Source: Thelonectria olida (taxonomy: Eukaryota; Ascomycota; Sordariomycetes; Hypocreales; Nectriaceae). Taken from it: 64,000 nt of DNA. Shown in pieces: positions 35,501 to 42,946 of this stretch. The translations under genes were made by a program, and so were the position numbers. Location of the stretch: NCBI GenBank assembly GCA_020736575.1, contig JAGPYM010000008.1, forward strand, positions 1,224,001 through 1,288,000, written 5' to 3'. Numbering within the stretch: position 1 is the stretch's first letter; each line of letters starts with the position of its first letter. Under the pieces are notes generated by a model. The model was not told the DNA's origin. It was given only the letters and a program-made list of their open reading frames with translations, and searched no databases.

Positions 35501-36950
35501 TGCGGCGGCTGTGGTCATTTATGCAGCAGCGGAAGCTTTGAGCCCTCCTGCTAGTCCACCGCCGTTTAATAGTCATGAACAGCATCGGGATATACCAAAT
35601 CTGGAACATCAGATGAACATGGAACCGATGCACGACTACGACTCCCCCATTGCTTCCACTTCACGGAGGAGCTTCGAGGATGAGCACGAGGAACTTCGCC
35701 AGTCCGTTGCTGACTTGTTTACAGACGACAAAAGCAGAGAATCCGGCTCGTCCCGCGGCGAAAGGGACGGAGAAAGACGTCGCAGGCGCCGCCATTCTCA
35801 CTCCCACCACACGGGCCGAAGTCGCGAGGAGGAAGGAAAAGATCGGGAGTTGAGGGAGCGTCGATCTCGCGGCGAGGATGACAAGCGAGCTCACAGGTCA
35901 GATGAGAGGAGACGTCACCGAGCTCGTCCTGAAGACGAATCTCGACCCCAGCGACGAGCTGAGGATGAACCTCGATCTCGTACCGTGCGAATCGACGACG
36001 AGCCCAGAGAGGGTGCTCCACGAGCCTCTCATGGCACTCACTCACGCCGCATGCGACCTGATATGCGGCCTGATATGCGACCTGACAGCTCTGGCTCAGG
36101 CACTCCGCCCAGAACACCAAAGCGGCGTGACAGTGGCTTCTCGGCCGACTCTGGTAGCTCTGGTCGACGACATCGGACTCCAGAAGAGCGAGCCGCCTCC
36201 GACAGGCGACGAGCGGAACGAGAGCAACGCCGAGCAACAGACCAGGACGCTGACCGCAGACGCGAACCATCTGGAGTCAAGGAGAGCACCAGAGCCAAGG
36301 CCCCTGAGCCCGAGCCCGAGCCCGAGCGCAGACACCGCCGCCGTCGCCACAGCCACTCAACTCGCCAGCGACCGGATGACATCAGAGAGCAGGCCCCCCC
36401 TGTGGAGAAGGAAGAGCCAGCGCCACCGCAAAGGAGGTTCTTTGACATGAAGCCTAAGGGGGTTATCAGTGGCTCTCCTCCACTTCAAGATGAACCTTCT
36501 CCTATGGAGGCCCCTAGGGAGCCACCAGCCCCTGAACCGGTTAAGCGATCGTCGACCGGACGACACAGACACTCTCGGCCGGCTGCAGATGAGCCCCGAA
36601 CACGTTCGCACAGGACTCGGGAGGAACGGGATCGCGATCGTGAGCGGGACCGAGATCGTGAGCGCGACCGCGACCGCAACCGAGACCGCGACCGCGAAAG
36701 AGATCGTGAGCGAGACCGGGATCGTGAGCGCGATCGGAGTGTTCGGCGCGAGCGAAGTTACCCTGTCGACGACGCTCCCAGATCTTCCAGACAATCAAGG
36801 CCTTCCAGAGCTGCTCGGGAAGATTCATCCTCAAAGGCTCCGGCGGAGGATGCCGCACGCAGGGCACGACGCAGAGAACGACAAGGTGTCAAGGACGATG
36901 AGAAGAAGCCGGGAGGCATCAAGGCTGCATTCAAGAAACTATTTGGCTAG
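22916..36950 (+). CDS. giant Glu/Pro/Lys-rich intrinsically disordered repeat protein (one apparent frameshift)
   Basis: This frame encodes about 4,660 aa, with one intron at 23115-23173 joining a Tyr/Pro/Gly-rich N-terminus (YPGYPGYAGYPP) to the main exon. Order of regions: a (EP)n run; long EE/EKPAED repeats; a Lys/Glu block at 24,230-24,440 (KKDKKKEKEKKKKEEEKKKK); KEEPPAAEPEVKEEVKEE repeats (26.9-28.1 kb); a less repetitive acidic region; a 42-residue repeat array (33.4-34.4 kb). The C-terminus is basic, with RSDLS/RSEPP repeats, His/Arg/Ser clusters, RFFDMKPKGVISGSP, an RDRERDRD run and the end GGIKAAFKKLFG. No enzymatic fold is visible. At C-run 34434-34438 the frame must shift by one base for the last ~840 codons to continue. 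I do not recognise the function. Size, disorder and C-terminal flavour recall fungal proteins labelled involucrin-repeat, which include the Woronin-body tether leashin; this is weak inference. Confidence 0.8.
23453..23508 (+). repeat. Glu-Pro dipeptide-coding hexanucleotide run
   Basis: GAGCCG/GAGCCA hexamers repeat about nine times within the giant gene and encode (EP)n. The switch from GAGCCG to GAGCCA half-way along suggests two rounds of slippage expansion. Confidence 0.85.
26940..28070 (+). repeat. degenerate tandem array encoding PPAAEPEVKEEVKEE units
   Basis: Roughly 1.1 kb inside the giant gene is built from 12-14-residue units of the pattern (V/S)KEE-(V/A)KEE-PPA(A/S)EPE. Many copies are nearly identical at the nucleotide level, for example GTCAAGGAAGAGGTCAAAGA, so the array probably expands and contracts by recombination or slippage. 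The reverse strand stays open across it only because GAG/GAA/CCT/GCT codons have no stop complement. Confidence 0.85.
33436..34438 (+). repeat. eight-copy 126-bp (42-aa) repeat array
   Basis: Units of exactly or nearly 126 bp encode the pattern GLLAVATSEQPxAPAPxxxL followed by LASQDxLxSDDESxSDEExxxR. Unit starts fall at about 33436, 33562 and every 126 bp after that. The first two and last two copies are diverged and the middle ones are close to each other. Each unit holds a hydrophobic LLAV patch and an acidic Ser-Asp-Glu patch resembling CK2 phosphosites. The array ends at the frameshift site. Confidence 0.88.
34434..34438 (+). other. frameshift site in a run of five C within the giant gene
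   Basis: The upstream frame continues to 34779 only as nonsense-like basic sequence. The frame that encodes the remaining acidic-then-basic protein becomes open at 34431, just after a TGA at 34428-34430. Counting one extra C in this run gives SEADNPPPTRRLL, which aligns position for position with the preceding repeat copy SESDEDPTSRGLL. The break is therefore placed at this homopolymer: either a sequencing or assembly error or a real one-base deletion. Confidence 0.8.
34957..35065 (+). repeat. 15-bp repeats encoding RSDLS/RSEPP pentapeptides
   Basis: Eight pentapeptide units of the types RSDLS and RSEPP/RSEPL follow one another in the C-terminal part of the giant gene, with near-identical 15-bp DNA units (CGTTCGGATCTATCT-like). 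RSxxS patterns resemble basophilic kinase sites. Confidence 0.8.
36616..36741 (+). repeat. Arg-Asp/Arg-Glu dipeptide-coding run
   Basis: About 40 residues alternate R with D or E (RDRERDRDRERDRD) just before the C-terminus of the giant protein. Such charged alternating tracts form long single helices or mediate RNP/condensate interactions in other proteins. The role here is not known. Confidence 0.85.
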
Positions 36951-37601
36951 GCGGAGGGTTCCAGGGGATGGGAAGTTTCGCTCCGCGCTATGTATTGATG
37001 AGATATGTGTTGTATCATGTGTGACGATAGGGTCTTAGTTGACGCGCGTTTCAATTCTTGTCTTTTTTCTTTTCTTTTCAGCTTGATTTCCAATTACGAC
37101 AGACACGTTCACCTTTACGCCTTGAGTTAGGAATTTGAATTTGATAATGGTTTCCTACTTGGTTTTATCGGAAGAGTCCATGGTGTGAGGTCAAAAATTT
37201 CAGCCTTGTTAAGGAGGCACCATGGTTCGACAATACACCCTTTTGGGCCGTGTTACTAAGTGTGCGCAAACTCTCACCCCGCTCTCAACATATATGAGGC
37301 GTTGGGAATACCAACTTGTCCTCGGCAAGGTGCTCTCCGGCCCTCGCAAGTAGGTAGGCGCCGAGCAGTGACTCCTAGGCACTACGGTAAGAAGTCTTTC
37401 ATGCTGAAGCTTATTATCACGCGGAGATCAGAGTTCAACCCCCAAAGTCTCGACATGATGGGGATATAAAATCGTTGCGTTCCTTCGGTCAGGAGACACA
37501 CCTTTCCCCCCTTTCCCCCTTCACCATCCATCCCCCAACGTTTACCAGCACCCACTGCTGCGATTCTACAACACTGCACGACACACTACACTACCGCCAA
37601 C
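36951..37601. other. intergenic: 3' flank of giant gene and promoter of the secreted protein gene
   Basis: The first ~200 bp are the presumed 3' UTR of the giant gene. The rest is the promoter of the gene at 37602, with a consensus TATA box and a pyrimidine-rich initiator stretch (about 37,500-37,545). No other gene is seen. Confidence 0.6.
37465..37470 (+). promoter_or_regulatory. TATA box of the secreted acidic protein gene
   Basis: TATAAA lies 132 bp upstream of the ATG at 37602. A CT-rich stretch about 30-40 bp downstream (CCTTTCCCCCC) is a good transcription start region. A consensus TATA box is typical of regulated, inducible fungal genes, and no other gene in this window shows one as clearly. 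Confidence 0.65.
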
Positions 37602-39302
37602 ATGCGTGCATGCAACACTCTACTCACGCTTCTCGCCTCCGGGGCTTTCGCTGTCCCCATCTACCCCGGCGCTGATCTTGCCCCTCAACTTGACCAAATC
37701 GGAACAGGGTTGAAGAGTGCTATTTGCGGCTCGGAGCCCGTCGAGAAGAAGAAGCCCAATGAAGTCGAAGTGTCCATCAATGTCGGTGCCTCCGATGAGA
37801 ATGTGAAGGGCGAGACCGAGCTAAAGATCAAGATCGATGCGGTAAAGGACGCCAAGGAGCAGGCGCGCAAGATTCAGCTTCCTGAGGAGCCCGAGGAGCC
37901 CGAGGAGCTCGAGCCTGAGAGGCACACGCCCAACAAGCTGCTGACCGAGAAGCTGCCCATCGACCAGGTTCAAGAGGACGAGCCCGCCGAGGAGCAGGCC
38001 GACCCCTCCTTGTTGAAGAAGATCCCCGAGATCGTCAAGCTACTGGATTTGGAGAAGCTCGGTGGCATCACTATCAGCATGCCCAAGCCGAAGGCCGAGG
38101 AGACAGTCAAGGTTGAGGTTGACGGCATCACGCCCAAGAAGGACAAGAAGGAGGAATCCAAGGAGGAGAAGAAGAATGAAGTCAAGGTAGAGAAGAAGAA
38201 AAAGAAGGGCCCAAGCATTTTCAAGTACCACGACTTCACCTTCGTCAACGAGGACGCCGAGGAGCGCACCAAGGAGAACCAAGACAAGGAGAACAAGGAC
38301 GCCATTAAGGAGGCGCTCCTCATCAAGGAGGCTGGGTGGATGCACGCCGACCAACAGCCCAAGCTTCAGGAAATCGAGGAGGAGATGGAGAAAGCACTCA
38401 CCCTTGAGGACATTGAGAAGGTCAAGCTGATTGATGCCAAGACCAACTTCAACCGCGCCAGCAGGAGAGACTTGAGCCATGTGTCTGGCAACAAGGAAAA
38501 TGTTGACAAGGAGGAGGTCGACGACAAGGAGGTCGACAATCAAGCCGAGGACGATGAAGTTGAGGCCCACGTTGAAGACGACGAGGTTGACGACGATGAG
38601 GCCGCCAGTGAGGTTGAGCGCAAGGTGGTTAACTATAAGATTGGCCATCAGGTCGATGACAAGGTTGACGACAAGGTTGACGACAAGGTTCACGATGATG
38701 AGGAAGATGACGACGAGTCGGACGATGATGAGTCGGATGATGAGTCAGATGACGATGAGGTTGAGGACGATGAGGTTGAGGACGATGAGGCTGAGGACGA
38801 TGACAATGAGGACTCCGACTCCGACTCCGACTCCGACGACGACAGGGCAGCTGAAGCTAAGGCTGCGGAGCTAGAGTCGCAGAAGAAGCACCGCGAGCTT
38901 CTCAATGCCATCAACAATGAAACCAAGAAGTCCGCGGAGGCGATCGAGAAGTCCAATGAGGCGGTTAAGGAGCACAAGAAGAAGCTCGCTAGCCTCCGCA
39001 AGAGCAAGGAAGAGGCCAACCGGGCCAGACATCGGGGCCAGTCCGTCGAGAACCGGAGGCTGGGTCTCAAGCACCTCAAAGCCGAGCTCGAGGGCGCGGT
39101 TGACCTCGACGTTGCAAACTTTGGGGAGTGGAAGATGACCAAGGAGGCCATCAAGAAGGCTAAGGAGTCTCTCAATTTCCTGCAATGGAACGCCGAGGGC
39201 AAGAAAAAGCTGCCCAAGAACGACCACCTCGACGACAACGGCAAGCAGTACGTCTCCTCGAAATTCGGGCCCGGAGTGAAGGTGCTATATAGGGGGGATT
39301 AA
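37602..39302 (+). CDS. secreted, highly acidic low-complexity protein of unknown function
   Basis: A single-exon 566-aa frame. MRACNTLLTLLASGAFA-VP is a good signal peptide with cleavage after residue 17. The mature protein has few Cys and alternates charged helical stretches. These include a Glu/Pro stretch (PEEPEEPEELEPE), a Lys-rich block (KKEESKEEKKNEVKVEKKKKKG), and a long Asp/Glu tract between about residues 300 and 410 with EDDEVEDDEAEDDD and SDSDSDSDDD. A more ordinary, probably helical C-terminal domain follows (KKHRELLNAINNETKKSAEAI onward, then VDLDVANFGEWKMTKEAIKK). No transmembrane or GPI tail is seen, so it should be released or retained in the wall or ER. It belongs to no family I recognise. 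Candidate roles such as divalent-cation binding or an apoplastic effector are inference only. Confidence 0.8.
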   Translation: MRACNTLLTLLASGAFAVPIYPGADLAPQLDQIGTGLKSAICGSEPVEKKKPNEVEVSINVGASDENVKGETELKIKIDAVKDAKEQARKIQLPEEPEEPEELEPERHTPNKLLTEKLPIDQVQEDEPAEEQADPSLLKKIPEIVKLLDLEKLGGITISMPKPKAEETVKVEVDGITPKKDKKEESKEEKKNEVKVEKKKKKGPSIFKYHDFTFVNEDAEERTKENQDKENKDAIKEALLIKEAGWMHADQQPKLQEIEEEMEKALTLEDIEKVKLIDAKTNFNRASRRDLSHVSGNKENVDKEEVDDKEVDNQAEDDEVEAHVEDDEVDDDEAASEVERKVVNYKIGHQVDDKVDDKVDDKVHDDEEDDDESDDDESDDESDDDEVEDDEVEDDEAEDDDNEDSDSDSDSDDDRAAEAKAAELESQKKHRELLNAINNETKKSAEAIEKSNEAVKEHKKKLASLRKSKEEANRARHRGQSVENRRLGLKHLKAELEGAVDLDVANFGEWKMTKEAIKKAKESLNFLQWNAEGKKKLPKNDHLDDNGKQYVSSKFGPGVKVLYRGD

Positions 39303-39654
39303 TTATTGGTGTATGTACTCTCAGCTCAGGATCTCGGGCTCTGCGATGTTAGCCTTAGATGTCGTAGGTAGCACCGAGCCAGGAATGAGTCCCGCCATAT
39401 AGACAACCATCGGACTCATTCAGCAATAGACTGAACGAGGAGCTTCTTTTGTTATCATCTTCTTCTGCTTTCAAAGAGTCGCTTTTCAAGTGAGACATGT
39501 ACAAGTGCGAATGAGGCAATCAAGACAAGATTAAGACCAGTCAGTAGTATAGTCTATGTGATCTCATTAACCTCGTCATGGAGTTAATGTTCTGACCATT
39601 TATTGAGCAAGTGAGCCGAGGACCATCAGGCTAAAGGATAGACGTCGAGGCAGA
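39303..39654. other. intergenic between the secreted protein gene and rpl22
   Basis: Holds the 3' UTR of the upstream gene and the distal rpl22 promoter. Nothing else is seen. Confidence 0.5.
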
Positions 39655-39701
39655 TCACGTGACCATTCACGTGACGTTACTCCAATCCCGCAGAGCCCTA
39701 A
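39655..39701 (+). promoter_or_regulatory. rpl22 promoter: paired TCACGTGA sites plus AGCCCTAA
   Basis: Two identical palindromes TCACGTGA (39655-39662 and 39667-39674) are spaced 12 bp apart, about one helical turn. AGCCCTAA follows at 39694-39701. All lie about 170-215 bp upstream of the rpl22 ATG. CACGTG is the core of the Cbf1 bHLH site, and ARCCCTAA is the Tbf1 site. These two factors are established regulators of ribosomal-protein genes in Candida albicans. Binding here is inferred from sequence only. Confidence 0.65.
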
Positions 39702-39869
39702 TTTTCGGCCCAGTTTTGCTACCCCACGAAAAATTGCCCGCGAAATTTCGCAGTCCCGCATCACGAAACCCAACCCAACCCACGACCAACTTGATTCTCT
39801 TTTACAGGCGCAGGATTCTACCTCTTTGCGTTCCTATCACCAACCACAAGACCACACACACAAGTCACA

Positions 39870-40526
39870 ATGGCTCCTCAAACTGTACGTACCTGACACC
39901 GCTTTGCTGTAGGCCCTCTACGACAGACAGGCAACATGTCGAGGCGCCGCGAAAATGCAGTAGGCTAAGTGTCGATTCAACAGCAGAAGAAGGCGGGCAA
40001 GGCCCAGAAGCAGACCAAGAAGGTACGCAACGAACCAACATTCCCTCTTCGCCCCTGACGATAGATGCGAACGATCGAACATGCGAAGGGGCGAGGATTG
40101 TGGCAGCGCGGATGAGAGAATGGAAGGACTAACGACCACGGCTAGTTCATCATCAACGCTTCGCAGCCCGCGAGCGACAAGATCTTCGACGTCGCCGCCT
40201 TCGAGAAGTTCCTCCAGGACCGCATCAAGGTCGAGGGCCGCACCAACAACCTCGGCGACGACGTCATTGTCCAGCAGCAGGGCGAGGGCAAGATCGAGAT
40301 CATTGCCCACAACGACCTCTCCGGCCGCTACCTCAAGTACCTGTACGTTTTTGTCCACGCCTAGAGTCGAGAACGCCGTGCTGACTGTCAAATCCACAGC
40401 ACCAAGAAGTTCCTCAAGAAGCAGCAGCTCCGTGACTGGCTCCGCGTCGTCTCCACCTCCCGCGGCGTCTACGAGCTCAAGTTCTTCAACGTCGTCAACG
40501 ACGAGGTTGATGAGGACGACGAGTAA
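39870..40526 (+). CDS. rpl22: 60S ribosomal protein L22 (eL22)
   Basis: eL22 is a eukaryote-specific protein of the large ribosomal subunit. Four exons give about 125 aa, with introns 39885-39983, 40023-40145 and 40343-40399. The protein starts MAPQT, then a Lys-rich N-terminus ([12 protein letters not shown]), the conserved [20 protein letters not shown], the RNA-binding core [12 protein letters not shown] and [20 protein letters not shown], and the acidic tail NDEVDEDDE. The first acceptor is a CAGCAG tandem (39981-39986), so the protein may or may not contain an extra Gln after MAPQT. Early introns close to the ATG are typical of ribosomal-protein genes. It converges on the mitochondrial carrier gene 266 bp away. 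Confidence 0.95.
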
Positions 40527-40791
40527 ACGAAAAAGCCATCGCATCAATCTTCGGGACCCGGCGCAGGAATGGGTTGGTGAATTATTGGGACCGGGAAAAA
40601 GTTTAGGAACTTGGCCAATAGATCCAGCCATTTTGTGTGTGGCACCACTTGGTGTTTCTTCATCTGCTGTGCCGTCTTTTGTGCTTGTCTTGTGATGTAT
40701 ATGTCCTGTTGATGTGTAAAAGTCCAATTCGCCTTGCTGTTTCATGCGACCTTGTCCAAAAAATTTTCAATGGTATCTCTCAAGTCTATCC

Positions 40792-41834
40792 TCAAGGCAA
40801 CGATCGCATAACGCCCTCAAATGCCACCAAAGCCATGGCATTCGCAGGAAACGCCCTCAAGAAGCACGGCACAAAGCCCCTCCAGTACCCCCTCCACCCG
40901 CTCTCTCGATACACGGCCACGGCCGCGTCCTTCCATCGAGGAAACCTCCTGACGCCGTCGTTCAAGCCGCCGCCCAGCGGATCCGTCATGATGCGCTGCT
41001 TGACCACGTCGCTCGGGTAGCTCGCGATCCAAAACACCTGCGCGCTCAGCCCGCCGGCCCAGAAGTTGATGACGGGCGCGCTGAAGCCCGTGTGCTCGCG
41101 CATCCAGCGCGTGAAGATGTCGTAGCTGCCCCACCAGGCGAAGAAGTTGCTGCGGAACAGCAGCGTCGCGCCCAGCCCGTGGTAGATGCCGCGGACGCCG
41201 TGGTGCCGGTAGACCTTGCGCAGACAGTCGACGGGCCCCGCGTACAGGCGCTCGGCCTTGTTTGCGGCGTACTGGATCTGCAGGCGGGCCTTGACGTGCT
41301 CGACGGGGGCGGCGATGAAGCTCACGGTGCAGCCGGCGGCGATGCCTGCGATGCCGTGGCCCCAGGCGGGCATGGCGGGATAGGGACTTGGGTGTTCCAC
41401 GTGGAAGACGTGCTCGGAGAGGAGGCGGCGGTAGACGGTCAGCGAGCCCAGCATGACCGAGTCCATGAACATCCATCCGACGAGCGGCGGGGAGGCGCCT
41501 TTGTACAGGCCGCGGAAGCCCTCATGCTTGACGGTTTGGAGGAGACACTGCAGCGGGCCGCTGAAGCGCGAGGCGTCGGTGGTTTGAAGACGGACCTTGA
41601 CGGTGTCGAAGGGGTGGCCAACTATGAAGGCGGTTAGTCAAACGTGAGTCTACGCACAATCTGGTAGACAGAGAGAGGGTTGATATTACCAGTGAGCTTT
41701 GTTACGCCACTAAAGACTCCGGCTACGAAGCCTTTGTAGTCGTGGCTGGCTCCATGCTTCTTGAGCGGCTTCGAAGTCTCGTTGGGTGTCTCAGCCACGC
41801 TTGCGCTGGTCTCTCTCCGCACATCAGCAGCCAT
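40792..41834 (-). CDS. mitochondrial carrier (SLC25) family protein, substrate unknown
   Basis: Carriers of this family exchange metabolites across the inner mitochondrial membrane through three ~100-residue repeats, each with two membrane helices. Two exons (intron 41622-41689) give 324 aa, the normal size. All three signatures are present: PFDTVKVRLQ (from about residue 52), PVEHVKARLQ and PSDVVKQRIM, each followed by the matching G-x-x-x-x-Y/W loop (FRGLYKG, VRGIYHG, WRGYWRG). The N-terminal ~30 residues are hydrophilic, with DYKGFVAGVFSGVTKLTVGHP leading into helix 1. It broadly resembles the carnitine/amino-acid branch of carriers, but I cannot fix the substrate from the contact residues. 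Confidence 0.9.
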
Positions 41835-42946
41835 TGCTCTGGATGTGGTATGTCGCTATCTTTCCTCTCTTCCTTCCGTCGGACGAGGCCCGAACGACGA
41901 CGGGGCCGATGAGAGCCGATGCCGTTGCTGGCTCACTCACTCACTTCTCAGGCCCAGCGAACTCGGGCAGAAAATCAAGGCGAGGCCGTGGGCGAATCCT
42001 AACAATGGGGCGGGCAAGCGTGAGAACACGAAGTGATGGGTGAGTCAATTGAGAAGAGCGAAGTGCTCGTCGATGTTGATCTCTCGAGTCAGCATGTCCG
42101 TTTTCATTTCGGAGCGATGAGACCCGTTGAGCAAGAGTTGGCCGCACTAAATAGTAATAGACCCCCGACGTCGGAGTTTAACCGTCACTGCATATGCGTG
42201 GTAATCCTCCAAGCAACAGGGCGTATATTTCTCTTTATTAACATCTTCACCTCGTATTGCCATCTGCCTTGCAGGAGTTGTCATTCAGAAGGAATGAACC
42301 ATCACTCAAGTCACATTCACACAAGGCACACTTGATAAACACGCTTCTTTCATCAATCCTCCCAAAAATCTTCCCCCTTTATTACAACCAATATGGTATC
42401 TCACATAAACTACAACTATCCTAAGGTGTGCCTAGAGCTTCGATGGGAATTCATCCTCGAACGAGCCTTGTCGTTCTCTCCGTGGGCATCTCATCCCACT
42501 CCCCCCCCTTCCAATGCCATCAACCCAAACCAGAAAATGTGACGCACCGCTCTGAATTCCAGATAGCCATGTCATGTCGTCGTCAAAGAAATGATGAAAG
42601 CAGATCCCTTCCCTTCCTTGATATCCGTAAATTGAAACCGTCCCCGCTGGTGCCTTTCCCTTTTTTTTCGTTTGGGGTATCAATCGTCTATTGTCTGGCC
42701 CCTTCTTTTGCTTTTCATCATGATTTTTTCTTGAGAAAGTCGCCTCGCAGCTCGCCCGGCCGACTTCTGCTGCTGTTGCAGTCTATAGGTGCGTCTTTTG
42801 GATGTGCAGAAAACAATTCGTATCCTTCGCAAAATTTCAAGCAATATTACACTCATTCCGCCCTTGGGCAGGCTTTGAGGATCCTGTTACGTCCTTGTTC
42901 AACCGACGATCCGCCCGGGAACGTCGTGGGACAAGCTGGCACGTCT
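41835..42946. other. intergenic: carrier promoter and 3' flank of the disordered-protein gene
   Basis: The carrier gene and the gene ending at 42947 are both on the minus strand, so this 1.1 kb contains the carrier promoter and the downstream gene-end region. A C-rich and T-rich patch (about 42,500-42,720) is present. No gene is supported. Confidence 0.5.

Noticed and set aside
40744..41637. 297-codon plus-strand frame over the mitochondrial carrier
   Set aside because: Shadow of a GC-rich coding exon; the minus strand carries three intact carrier signatures.
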